Below are positions 36,988-47,219 of a DNA stretch of 64,000 nt, in pieces. Source of the stretch: Mariniflexile litorale (lineage in GTDB: Bacteria > Bacteroidota > Bacteroidia > Flavobacteriales > Flavobacteriaceae); the NCBI RefSeq assembly GCF_031128465.2, contig NZ_CP155618.1, positions 2,780,501 to 2,844,500 on the forward strand, given 5' to 3'. The notes below the pieces were generated by a model. That model was not told where the DNA came from and did no database searches. It saw only the letters and a list, made by a program, of their open reading frames with translations. The position numbers and the translations under genes were made by a program. How positions within the stretch are numbered: position 1 is the first letter of the stretch; each line of letters opens with the position of its first letter.

Positions 36988-39900
36988 ATGGATAAGCTTA
37001 AATTAACTTCGAAAAAAATATCTAAAACTGATGTATCTAACATCCATCTGGCTTTAAGAAAATTAAACCTTAAAGTTGATAAAACTGAATTGGAAATAAA
37101 GAATTTGGGGGTATCTACCACCAATGCTATTAAAGAATTCCAAAAAAAGAAAAAGCTGCCAGCTACAGGTAAATTAAATAAAAAAACTATCGATATTTTA
37201 AATGTTGAATTGTTTGATGCGCATCATACCAACAGCAAAACCAGAACAGTTAAATTACATGACCTTTTAGAACGCTTATCCATTGAAATTCCAAAAGAAG
37301 AAAAACAAAACCGAGCCACCGGACCCGAAACTCGTAAAGCTATCAAAAGCTTACAAAAAGAAGTTGGATTGAAGGCAGATGGTAAAATTAGTGAAGCACT
37401 ACTCAATGAACTTCATGAAAAAGTAATCGCTAAAAAATACACCACCAAAACACAAATCGGAAATCTACAATCTACATTACAAAAAGCATTAAAAATCGCA
37501 AAACTACCTGTAGAAATAACCGAAACTGAACTTAAATCAAAAAAGATAGGTGCTTCTTCTAAAAAAGCAATTCAGGAACTACAAACTAAATATAATTTAC
37601 CTGCAACTGGAAAATTAGACAAATCTACATTAGATAAAATACAGAGTATTGCTGCTAGTAAAGGTGTTCCTGTAAAGTGGATGAAAAAAGCATCAGCTCA
37701 GGATCTTAAGTTGTCAAGAGGTAATATGAGTATTAATGTTACATCTGCAAGAGTTGCCGATTTACAAAAAACGCTATCATATTTGGGATACAAAATAGCA
37801 GCTAAAGAATATAACACACAAACTTTTGGAAAAACAACCTATAAAGCTGTAATAGCTTATCAAAAAATTAATGGTCTTCCGCAAACTGGGAAAATTGACA
37901 GCAAAACATCTAAAATTTTAAATAAAAAAGTTAAACTGGCAAATCCTGAAACTGAAGAAATTTATAATAAGTATCGCATTAAAGGTTCTGTACGTGACAT
38001 AATTCACAACCGTAAAGGCAATATGGTTTTGCACATTCACGAAAAACTTATTGATGGTGAAAATAAAGAGCCATTAATGACAAAGAAAAATCACAGTAAT
38101 GGTTTCTTTGATATTATTTATAGCCCACCTATTGACAAAATTACAGGATTACCTAAAGCTAAATTCCATTTAATAGTTAAACTTTTAGATGAAAAAGATA
38201 AATTAATTACATCAAAAATTATTTACAATGCAGCTAAAACTCAATGGATAAACTTCAATCTTTCAGGTGAAAAATATTTAGGTGACTCACAATTCTTTAC
38301 TACTCAAAAAATTCTAGGAAAAGCACTAGGAAATGTCAATATACTTACGGTAAAAGAAACAGATGAAAATAAACAAATTACTGAATTAAGTACTCAAACT
38401 GGTTTGAGTATAGATAATTTAATGTGTTATTTATTAGCGATACATATTGCAAATGACAATACTTTTCCTGCCACACTCAATGCAGAAGTTTTTTATGCTT
38501 TTATAATACAAAATCTTCCTCAAGAATTGCCAGGCAATTTATTGCAGGCAACAAATGATTGGGAAACAATGCCTCAACTTGTAGAACTTGCTAAAAATGG
38601 AATTATTTTTTCAGATGATCAACTTGTTGAAGAGACCTTAAATAATGCAATTTCAGAAAATTTGGTTTCTTTAAAAGTAAAAATAAATATAGACTCAATT
38701 AAAAAATCATTTGCAGATTTTAGACAAACCTTTACACTTGAAAAACCTATTTTAATTGGGAATGCAAACCTTAAATTGTTATTAGATGAATCATCTATAT
38801 CCTCCCAAAATTATAATTTAATTGCTAATCAATTTTATATAAGTAAAGGTATTAATAATGATTTCTGGGAAGCTATAAAAGCTGATGGAACAATAAAAAA
38901 TAAAGATATTACTGATTTTGAGGCTATTGTCAAATTGGGAAATATTACAAAAAATCATATTTCAACTATTCAATTTATTAAAAAGGATATCGGTCCAGGT
39001 AAACCCTTTAACAAAGCCAGCGATATTGCTAAACTTAGCGAAAAAGAATTCTCAAAATTAATTAAGGATAACGGTAATAAAGTTCCTGATAATATTCCAG
39101 GAGATACAATCACCGAAAAAGTGAAAACGTATGCTGCAGTCCTTCAGCAAAGAGCAGAGTTTACATATCCCATGGTTTCATTAGTTTCTGCAGTCAAAAA
39201 AGGAGGTGAACATCCACTTAAAAAACTTGATGAAGTTGAAAAATTTGTTGACAATCATGAAGATATAGACTTCAAAACTGAAAATTTTGATAAATACTTG
39301 AATGATAATAACATTACTATTGACAAATCAGTTCGAGAAGAAGTTAAAGTTTTTCAACGAATTCATAAATTAACACCAAAAGCTGCTGCTGGTCAGGTAT
39401 TAATTGAAGAAGGTCTACATAGTTCATCAAGAATATATGCGTTGAGTAAAACAAGAATTACAACCTTATTTGAAAAAAAGGGAATTGAACCTAAATATGC
39501 TGTAAAATTATATGAACAAGCCAAATCTCAATATGCTCAAATACTAGGCAAATTGATGGAATATACACCCCAAATACATTGGGGAAGCCCTCAAGCTATT
39601 ATAAAGCAAACCTATACTAAAAAAGAAATAAAAGATGCATTAGGAGATATTCCTAACCTTGAAACTCTTTTTGGAACTTTAGATTTTTGCGAGTGTGAAC
39701 ACTGCAAATCGTTGTATGGACCAGCTGCCTATTTCACAGATTTACTTAGATTTTTAAAAGAGCATGACTCATTAATAGAACAAGGAGGCAATACATTAAA
39801 TGTAAAAGATGTTTTATTTGAAAGACGTCCTGATTTAGGCAAAATTAAATTAAATTGTGAAAACACAAATACACCCATGCCGTATATTGATTTGGTGTGT

Positions 39901-42900
39901 GAATTATTAGAAAATCATATTGCTCCAAAACAAGAAGATTTTGATTTCCAAACAACAATGTCTGCTAGTGAACTAAGAGCTATCCCTCAACATATTCGCC
40001 CACATGCATATAACACTTTAGCAGAAGCCAATTACCCAATGGACACTTCTTTTAATTTATGGCAAGAAGAAACTCGTACTTATTTGAATTATTTACGTGT
40101 TCCTAGATTTGAATTAATGGAAGCTTTTCAGGATATATCTAACCCCTTAAACAAAGTTCCTAAAGATGTTTTTATAGCTGCTGAATATTTTGGTATTTCT
40201 TCTCATGAAACTAAAATTATCACTAAAACAACAGATGCATCTGTTGTAAAACAAAACATATATTGGGGATTCAATACCAACCAAACATCTGTTGCTGTTT
40301 CAGACTTCATGGACAGGACAAAATTAACCTATACAGAGCTTTTACAATTGTTGCTTGTAAAATTTGTAAATGACCCAACTATACCATCTAAAAGTGTCAT
40401 TGAAAGGCCAGTTGACACATGTGATGTTGACACACAAGTAATTACCAATCTAAATGTTTCAAAATTTGATATTATGCATCGTTTTATCAGATTATGGAGA
40501 AAAACAGGTTGGGAAATGTGGGAGTTAGATTTACTATTACGAAACACCAAAATTGGGAACAAAACTATTAATGAGGATACTCTTATTAATCTAAAAAAGT
40601 TTAAACTACTTCAGGGAAAACTTAAAGTTAAGTTTGAAATACTATTATCATTTTATGACTACATTAATACTGAAGAAAGAATTTATCCATTACAAGCAAA
40701 TATAAAAGTTCCTAATTTATATGATCAACTATTCAGAAATGTTACTATAACTAACCCTGTAGATACTCATTTTAAAACATTACCACTTAATGCACCAATT
40801 ATATTAGGAGAAAACACATCCGCACCATATAATGGATATACTCCTGTGCCAACAATACTCTCTGCATTAGCAATAACTCAAACTGATTTTGAAATTTTAA
40901 AAGCCAAAACTGACAATAGTTTGTCTCTTAATTCATTATCTATTTTATTGAGGTATACATATTTAGCTAAAGGTCTTAAAATATCAATAACAGACCTCAC
41001 AATGCTACAAAAAATAAAAGGGCTTGCAAATCCATTTAACTCCTTACAAGAAACTATAGATTATGTGGAAACAATGGAAACTATCAAAGCATCCGGGTTT
41101 TCACTTCAAGAATTAGATTATGTTATTAATTATGATGCTGAATCTCCTTTAGGATTAAGAGAAGAGTCGATTATTCAATACATACATGCGCTACGCAATA
41201 TTATTATAAAAAACAAAGAAACTATTGATAGCTTAGGACTTAATGACACTTTAAATAATCTTATTCTATCTTTTGATGCCGATGCTTTACTAGTAGTTTC
41301 TGATGTCCAAATATTAATAGACATTTTACCTTTACAAAATGCCTTAAAAGTATTAAATGAAAAATTTATTAATGCAGATTTTTCTATTCAGGAAACAGAA
41401 TACATTTTACAGTTTGCTAATGGTTTTGATAAAAATAATCTGGTTTCAAATATTAAAATTTTACAAGAAAACATCAATACTTTACTAGGTCAGAATAAAA
41501 AACAAATACTATCTCACATTGCTAATACTTTTAATCTTTCTGATCAACAAGCAACAATTTTATTAGAAAATCTCATACTACCCGGACAGGCGAAGACACT
41601 ATCAGAAATATTATCTGATAAATCACTTTTAAGTATTGTTCCCAGTGGAGAATTTATAGAAATATCTGTCACTAATTTTTCTAATCATTTCAAAGCTTAT
41701 GCATTACTCCATAAAGTTTCAATATTGCTTCAACGTATAAAAATATCCACTGAAAATTTAGAATGGTTTATTATACATCACAGTGACCTAGGTACTTTAA
41801 ATTTTTCTGAATTACCTATTACTTCTACTATCACAAATTATTATAATAGTTGGTTAGCATTATACAAGTTAATCAGTTTTAAATCAAAATATCCTGAACC
41901 AGAAAATGTTTCAATGATAAATATTTTGGAAATGGCTATTGATGCTACCGTTTCAAAAGAGGATTTATTATCGGAGCTCAGTAAGCTTACCCAATGGGAT
42001 TTTGATGAATTAAAAATACTAGTTACCAATTTAAAATTAAAACATGCTATTGGAAATCTTGATTATACAAATTATAAAACATATTGGAGACTACATAATT
42101 GCATCGCCCAAGCCAAATTAACTGGTGTTAATATTAAAACTATGTTTCTGTGGTCAAATAGAGAAGATATTAACACTCAATCAAATATTGCAATTCAAAC
42201 TCGTTTTGCAATAAAATCTAAATATGAAAATGAAGATTGGCTTCAGAAAATAACACCTTTAATGGATGATTTGCGAGATAGAAAGCGCAAAGCATTGGTA
42301 GCGTATCATATGGAAGAATCTCAAAGAAATGAGGCTCCAACTGTTGTTTTTCAAGGAGATAATATTCCTAATCCTTTATTTTGGAAAGATGCAAATGCGT
42401 TATACAAATATTTATTAATAGATGTAGAAATGAGTTCCTGCCAACTTACCTCACGTATCAAACAAGGAATAAGCTCTATACAATTATTTGTTCAGCGTTG
42501 CTTTCTTAACCTTGAAAATCGTTATGTACAGGTAAGTCAGGAAGAAAAAGAAGATGTAGCTTCGGAAAATGCTTGGTCACAATGGAAATGGATGAAAGTG
42601 TATCGTATATGGGAAGCCAATCGTAAAGTATTCTTTTACCCTGAAAATTGGATTGAACCTGAATTACGCGATGACAAGTCGCCATTTTTTGAGGAACTTG
42701 AAAATGAATTATTACAAAATGAAATTACACATGATAATGTAGAAACTGCCTATTTAAGTTATATTCACAAGGTTGATGAAGTGGCTAATTTAGAAGTGAG
42801 TGGGGTTTATCATGAACGAGAAAATTTAAATCTAAGTGAAATAGGATATGAAACAAACTTTGTGCATGTAGTGGCCAGAACTAAATCTATTCCTCCAATT

Positions 42901-45900
42901 TATTATTATCGCAAATATGATTTAAATTATTCAACATGGACTGCTTGGGAAAAAATTGAAGTAGATATTGAGGGTGATCAGGTTATACCAGTAATTTATA
43001 ATCGAAAACTGCATCTGTTTTGGTTAGTATTTATGGAAAAAGCACAACGAACAACTAAAACACCACCTGCAGAACCTTCTTCAGGGTCTCAGGATGCACC
43101 TGAACCTCAGAAAATGTTAGAAATTCAATTAGCTTGGAGTATTCAGAAGGAAAAGGGCTGGTCTTCTAAAAAAATATCTAAAAATAAAATGATTCATCCG
43201 TGGGAAAGGCCACGTTATGCTTATAATTTGAAGCCATACTATAAACCACTTACTAATGAGTTGTGGTTGGATATTTATCTTTCTACAGCAAAAGAATTTA
43301 ATGACAGAAAATTTTATGACCCAATACAAAATAAAAAGGTGCGTGTAACGCATAATTATTTTAATGAAACTTATAAGCCCTGGCATTCATCTTCCTTTGT
43401 GTTTAATGGGGATGTTAAAGAGTTAAATATGAGAGGACTTAATTCTTATTTCCACTTTGAGATATTTGGTTCAAGTTATGATGTTATGTTAAACACTACA
43501 TCTTATGAATATGTGCACAATAATTTTGGTGAAGATGGTGCAAAAATTAAAAAACTATCAACAACTGAAGATGGTCCCAGATTACGTTTACCTTACGGTA
43601 TGCATTTTCACAATACACACTTAACCAATAATAAAGTACATTCACCTAATAATAGCAATTTAAGAATATTAAAACCAAATGGTGGCTCACCTACTTTACT
43701 TACTGGTGCACACAATCCATTTGAACTAGTGATTACACAACAAGACATTCAAATAGGTGCTGAACATCCTATGTTTTATCAAGATCATGAAAGAGCTTTT
43801 TTTATTCAACCTGAATGGCAAAAAAGATTTGATCAATATGGTCAATTAATTAGTAGCACAAAAAAATATCGTTTTCAACCTTTTTATCATCCTTACACCA
43901 CCCTATTTTTAAGAGAATTAAATAGAGATGGAATGGATGGATTATTGAATCGAAAACTTCAAACAAAACCAGAAAGCTATACTCCAAAAAACAATTTTAA
44001 TTTTAGTACTAGCTATTATCCAAACAATCAATTAGTCACTGTTGATGATGAAGCTAAAAAGGATCGATTAGATTTCTCTTTTGGCGGAGCCTATTCAATT
44101 TATAATTGGGAAACTTTTTTTCATGGTCCCATACTAATTGCAACAAAACTTTCACAAAATCAACGATTTGAAGAATCAATGCGTTGGTTTCATTACATTT
44201 TTGATCCTACCAATATAGAAGCGTTACCAACACCACAACGCTATTGGGTTACAAAGCCATTTTACGAACACAATTCAGCAGATTATCGCAAACAAAGAAT
44301 AGAAAATATTTTATCTAACATTAATGATGATGAAAATAAAGACCTATTAAAAGCATGGAGAAATAATCCTTTTAAGCCTCATTTAATTGCTCGTTATCGA
44401 CCAGTAGCATATCAACGCAATGTAGTAATGAAATATTTGGATAATTTAATTGCTTGGGGAGACCAACTATTTCGTCGAGATTCAATAGAATCTATAAATG
44501 AAGCTTCATTGTTGTACATGCTTGCTTATGAAATTCTGGGAGATCGTCCTCAAAAAATTCCAAATGTAAATCGTGAGGAGTTAAGTTTTAACGAAATTGA
44601 AAACAAGCTTGATGATTTTGGAAATGCAAGCGTAGATGTAATAATAGAAGATACCTTGCTGCCTATTGAGGTGGTTCCTTCCACAGGGGGAAGTGAGCCA
44701 ATGCCAAAAATCGAAACTTTTTATTTCTGTATCCCAAATAATAGTGACCTTATAAAATATTGGGACACTGTTGAAGATAGGTTATTCAAAATTCGTCATT
44801 GCATGAATATTGAAGGAATTGTTAGGCAACTTCCTTTATTTCAACCTCCTATAGATCCAGCTTTATTAGTTAAGGCAGCAGCAGCTGGTATGGATTTAAA
44901 TAGTGTTTTAAATGATATTACAGCTGGCACACCTCATTATCGCTTTAGAGTGATTGTTCAAAAAGCTATTGATTTTGTAAATGATGTAAAACAATTAGGA
45001 GATAAGTTATTAAGTGTTCTTGAAAAGAAAGATGTAGAAGCCTTATCAATTTTACGTTCACAACATGAAATAGAATTGTTAAAAGCAATTAAAGAAGTAA
45101 AGAAAAAAGAGATAGATGAAGCTGTTGAAATAGTAGGCAGTATGAATAAGGCAAAAAGTTCTGCTGAAGAGAGAAAAAACTACTACGAAAATAAAGACTT
45201 TATTAATGCTCTAGAGGCAGCTTCTTTAATACTTTCTGGAGGCTCTGTCGTAATGACTGGCATTGCAGGTATTCATAACTTAATTGCTAGCTTTTTGCAT
45301 CAAATACCTAATTTTAGTATAGGTATTTCTGGTTTTGGAGGAACTCCTAATGTAACTATGTCAGTTGGAGGTGGAATGTTTGCAAGTTCTTTACAGGCAC
45401 AAGGTAGTGCTGTTAGTGCTGTAGGAACTATGCTTTCCCAAATATCAACAATGCTTAATACGGTTTCTGGTTATCAACGAAGAAAGGAAGATTGGGATTT
45501 TCAAGGGAGATTAGCCGATATAGATATTGATCAAATTCAATTTCAGATTAATGCTGCTCAAATTCGCCAATCAATTGCAGAAAAAGAACTTGAAAATCAG
45601 GATCTTCAAATTGAGAATGCTAAAACTGTTGGTGATTACATGCGTAATAAGTATACCAATGAACAATTGTATAATTGGATGATTACTCAAATTTCAACAA
45701 TCTATTTTCAAGCATATCAACTAGCTTATGATATGGCTAAAAAGGCTGAAAAATGTTATCAATATGAACTAGGGGTTCAAAACTCTTCTTATATACAGTT
45801 TGGTTATTGGGATAGTCTTAAAAAAGGATTGTTATCTGGTGATAAATTACTTCATGATTTAAGGAGATTAGAAACTGCATATATAGATCAAAATAAAAGA

Positions 45901-46902
45901 GAACTCGAAATTACAAAGCATATTTCATTAGCTAAAATAGCACCACTTAGTTTAATGACACTTAAAGAAACTGGACAATGCATTCTATCATTACCTGAAT
46001 GGATATTTAATATGGACTATCCAGGTCATTATATGAGACGTATCAAGTCAGTATCTGTTTCTATCCCATGCATTGCGGGGCCTTACACAAGTGTGAATTG
46101 CAGTTTGGTTATGATTAAAAATGAAATCCGTATAGATGCAACACTTTCTGGAGGTATTTATGAAAAGGTAGATGAAAATGATTTGAGATTTAAAACACAA
46201 TTGGGGGCAATTTCATCGATTGCAACTAGCCATGGTCAAGCCGATAGTGGTATGTTTGAATTGAATTTTAATGATGAAAGATATTTACCATTTGAAGGGG
46301 CAGGTGTTATAAGTGAATGGCAAATTAGCATGCCTCATGAAAATAATCATTTCGATTTCGCGAGTATATCCGATATGATTATTCATGTTAATTATACATC
46401 AAGAGATGGAGGTAGTACATTGGCCGGACCTGCAAATACTCAATTACAAAATCTAATTCCTCAAAATTCAGTGAAACTATTTAGTCTTAAACATGAGTTT
46501 CCTAATGAGTGGCATAAATTTATATTTCCTAGTAATGATTTAGATCAAGAATTTATAGTCAATTTAAAATCTGAACATTATCCATTCTTTTTAAGAGGAA
46601 ATATTAACAATCTTAAGATTAAAAAAATGGAAATAATTATTGAAAGTAAAGTTGATTCTGATTTTGAATTAATGATGAAAGTTACAAATACCGATTATGA
46701 GGCAGCAGTAAGTAATGTTTCTCCTGATCCATCTTTTAATAATGTGCATTATACGACTCGAAATTATGAAGCGGGAATTAAGCCTGATGCTTTAGGTGAA
46801 TTGAGATTTAAATTAAAAGTACAAGGAGCACCTGCTAATTTCACTTCATTAACTTCTGATCAAATAGATGATTTATTCATTTTATGTTATACCACTGAGT
46901 AA
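36988..46902 (+). CDS. TcA-type toxin subunit with N-terminal peptidoglycan-binding-like repeats
   Basis: The 3,304-residue protein is a TcA channel subunit. It opens with four PG_binding_1-like repeats (about residues 12-72, 80-145, 155-225 and 250-312; cores AIKEFQKKKKLPATGKL and AVIAYQKINGLPQTGKI), then a beta-rich segment (about 330-430) and a helical stretch. The VRP1 region follows with C901-E-C-E-H-C906 and GPAAYFTDLLRFL. Later family landmarks are WFHYIFDPTN (about 2398), LPLFQPPIDPALLVKAAAAG (about 2615), a long coiled coil (from about 2680), a hydrophobic Gly/Ser-rich channel hairpin (about 2740-2825) and the TcB-binding end (GYQRRKEDWDFQ onward). It is about 800 residues longer than typical TcdA1, owing to the N-terminus. 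No signal peptide. Known relatives form pentameric channels that inject the TcC effector. Confidence 0.93.
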   Translation: MDKLKLTSKKISKTDVSNIHLALRKLNLKVDKTELEIKNLGVSTTNAIKEFQKKKKLPATGKLNKKTIDILNVELFDAHHTNSKTRTVKLHDLLERLSIEIPKEEKQNRATGPETRKAIKSLQKEVGLKADGKISEALLNELHEKVIAKKYTTKTQIGNLQSTLQKALKIAKLPVEITETELKSKKIGASSKKAIQELQTKYNLPATGKLDKSTLDKIQSIAASKGVPVKWMKKASAQDLKLSRGNMSINVTSARVADLQKTLSYLGYKIAAKEYNTQTFGKTTYKAVIAYQKINGLPQTGKIDSKTSKILNKKVKLANPETEEIYNKYRIKGSVRDIIHNRKGNMVLHIHEKLIDGENKEPLMTKKNHSNGFFDIIYSPPIDKITGLPKAKFHLIVKLLDEKDKLITSKIIYNAAKTQWINFNLSGEKYLGDSQFFTTQKILGKALGNVNILTVKETDENKQITELSTQTGLSIDNLMCYLLAIHIANDNTFPATLNAEVFYAFIIQNLPQELPGNLLQATNDWETMPQLVELAKNGIIFSDDQLVEETLNNAISENLVSLKVKINIDSIKKSFADFRQTFTLEKPILIGNANLKLLLDESSISSQNYNLIANQFYISKGINNDFWEAIKADGTIKNKDITDFEAIVKLGNITKNHISTIQFIKKDIGPGKPFNKASDIAKLSEKEFSKLIKDNGNKVPDNIPGDTITEKVKTYAAVLQQRAEFTYPMVSLVSAVKKGGEHPLKKLDEVEKFVDNHEDIDFKTENFDKYLNDNNITIDKSVREEVKVFQRIHKLTPKAAAGQVLIEEGLHSSSRIYALSKTRITTLFEKKGIEPKYAVKLYEQAKSQYAQILGKLMEYTPQIHWGSPQAIIKQTYTKKEIKDALGDIPNLETLFGTLDFCECEHCKSLYGPAAYFTDLLRFLKEHDSLIEQGGNTLNVKDVLFERRPDLGKIKLNCENTNTPMPYIDLVCELLENHIAPKQEDFDFQTTMSASELRAIPQHIRPHAYNTLAEANYPMDTSFNLWQEETRTYLNYLRVPRFELMEAFQDISNPLNKVPKDVFIAAEYFGISSHETKIITKTTDASVVKQNIYWGFNTNQTSVAVSDFMDRTKLTYTELLQLLLVKFVNDPTIPSKSVIERPVDTCDVDTQVITNLNVSKFDIMHRFIRLWRKTGWEMWELDLLLRNTKIGNKTINEDTLINLKKFKLLQGKLKVKFEILLSFYDYINTEERIYPLQANIKVPNLYDQLFRNVTITNPVDTHFKTLPLNAPIILGENTSAPYNGYTPVPTILSALAITQTDFEILKAKTDNSLSLNSLSILLRYTYLAKGLKISITDLTMLQKIKGLANPFNSLQETIDYVETMETIKASGFSLQELDYVINYDAESPLGLREESIIQYIHALRNIIIKNKETIDSLGLNDTLNNLILSFDADALLVVSDVQILIDILPLQNALKVLNEKFINADFSIQETEYILQFANGFDKNNLVSNIKILQENINTLLGQNKKQILSHIANTFNLSDQQATILLENLILPGQAKTLSEILSDKSLLSIVPSGEFIEISVTNFSNHFKAYALLHKVSILLQRIKISTENLEWFIIHHSDLGTLNFSELPITSTITNYYNSWLALYKLISFKSKYPEPENVSMINILEMAIDATVSKEDLLSELSKLTQWDFDELKILVTNLKLKHAIGNLDYTNYKTYWRLHNCIAQAKLTGVNIKTMFLWSNREDINTQSNIAIQTRFAIKSKYENEDWLQKITPLMDDLRDRKRKALVAYHMEESQRNEAPTVVFQGDNIPNPLFWKDANALYKYLLIDVEMSSCQLTSRIKQGISSIQLFVQRCFLNLENRYVQVSQEEKEDVASENAWSQWKWMKVYRIWEANRKVFFYPENWIEPELRDDKSPFFEELENELLQNEITHDNVETAYLSYIHKVDEVANLEVSGVYHERENLNLSEIGYETNFVHVVARTKSIPPIYYYRKYDLNYSTWTAWEKIEVDIEGDQVIPVIYNRKLHLFWLVFMEKAQRTTKTPPAEPSSGSQDAPEPQKMLEIQLAWSIQKEKGWSSKKISKNKMIHPWERPRYAYNLKPYYKPLTNELWLDIYLSTAKEFNDRKFYDPIQNKKVRVTHNYFNETYKPWHSSSFVFNGDVKELNMRGLNSYFHFEIFGSSYDVMLNTTSYEYVHNNFGEDGAKIKKLSTTEDGPRLRLPYGMHFHNTHLTNNKVHSPNNSNLRILKPNGGSPTLLTGAHNPFELVITQQDIQIGAEHPMFYQDHERAFFIQPEWQKRFDQYGQLISSTKKYRFQPFYHPYTTLFLRELNRDGMDGLLNRKLQTKPESYTPKNNFNFSTSYYPNNQLVTVDDEAKKDRLDFSFGGAYSIYNWETFFHGPILIATKLSQNQRFEESMRWFHYIFDPTNIEALPTPQRYWVTKPFYEHNSADYRKQRIENILSNINDDENKDLLKAWRNNPFKPHLIARYRPVAYQRNVVMKYLDNLIAWGDQLFRRDSIESINEASLLYMLAYEILGDRPQKIPNVNREELSFNEIENKLDDFGNASVDVIIEDTLLPIEVVPSTGGSEPMPKIETFYFCIPNNSDLIKYWDTVEDRLFKIRHCMNIEGIVRQLPLFQPPIDPALLVKAAAAGMDLNSVLNDITAGTPHYRFRVIVQKAIDFVNDVKQLGDKLLSVLEKKDVEALSILRSQHEIELLKAIKEVKKKEIDEAVEIVGSMNKAKSSAEERKNYYENKDFINALEAASLILSGGSVVMTGIAGIHNLIASFLHQIPNFSIGISGFGGTPNVTMSVGGGMFASSLQAQGSAVSAVGTMLSQISTMLNTVSGYQRRKEDWDFQGRLADIDIDQIQFQINAAQIRQSIAEKELENQDLQIENAKTVGDYMRNKYTNEQLYNWMITQISTIYFQAYQLAYDMAKKAEKCYQYELGVQNSSYIQFGYWDSLKKGLLSGDKLLHDLRRLETAYIDQNKRELEITKHISLAKIAPLSLMTLKETGQCILSLPEWIFNMDYPGHYMRRIKSVSVSIPCIAGPYTSVNCSLVMIKNEIRIDATLSGGIYEKVDENDLRFKTQLGAISSIATSHGQADSGMFELNFNDERYLPFEGAGVISEWQISMPHENNHFDFASISDMIIHVNYTSRDGGSTLAGPANTQLQNLIPQNSVKLFSLKHEFPNEWHKFIFPSNDLDQEFIVNLKSEHYPFFLRGNINNLKIKKMEIIIESKVDSDFELMMKVTNTDYEAAVSNVSPDPSFNNVHYTTRNYEAGIKPDALGELRFKLKVQGAPANFTSLTSDQIDDLFILCYTTE

Positions 46903-47219
46903 TGACAAATAAAACTTTAAATAGAATTATTAATTATATAAAAATTGTAGCTGATCCGGAAAGCATTATTCTTTTCGGATCGTTTGCAAAAGGAAACAAT
47001 AACCTGCATAGTGACATCGATTTACTATTAATCATGGAAGATGTGTATTTTAAAAACATATTAGTGAATCAAATCAGTCATTTCATTAGCGAATTATCAC
47101 TAAGATCTGATGTTTTAATACATTCAAAAAAAGAAATTGAAATTGCTAATAAAGATTCTTTTTCATTTTTAGGATCCATAATAAAAGAAGGAAAAATAAT
47201 TTACACAAAATTGCGTTAA
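46902..47219 (+). CDS. MNT-type nucleotidyltransferase coupled to tcA
   Basis: This 105-residue protein has the minimal nucleotidyltransferase signature ILFGSFAKG followed by SDIDLLLI, that is GS-x9-DxD with the two metal-binding aspartates. MNT proteins usually pair with HEPN toxins and act by transferring nucleotides (for example AMP) to the partner. No HEPN gene is present here. Instead the ATG shares a base with the tcA stop codon (TAATG), so translation is coupled to the toxin. The role is unknown; a modifier of a toxin component or a regulator is possible. Third-position AT-richness matches tcA. Confidence 0.85.
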   Translation: MTNKTLNRIINYIKIVADPESIILFGSFAKGNNNLHSDIDLLLIMEDVYFKNILVNQISHFISELSLRSDVLIHSKKEIEIANKDSFSFLGSIIKEGKIIYTKLR

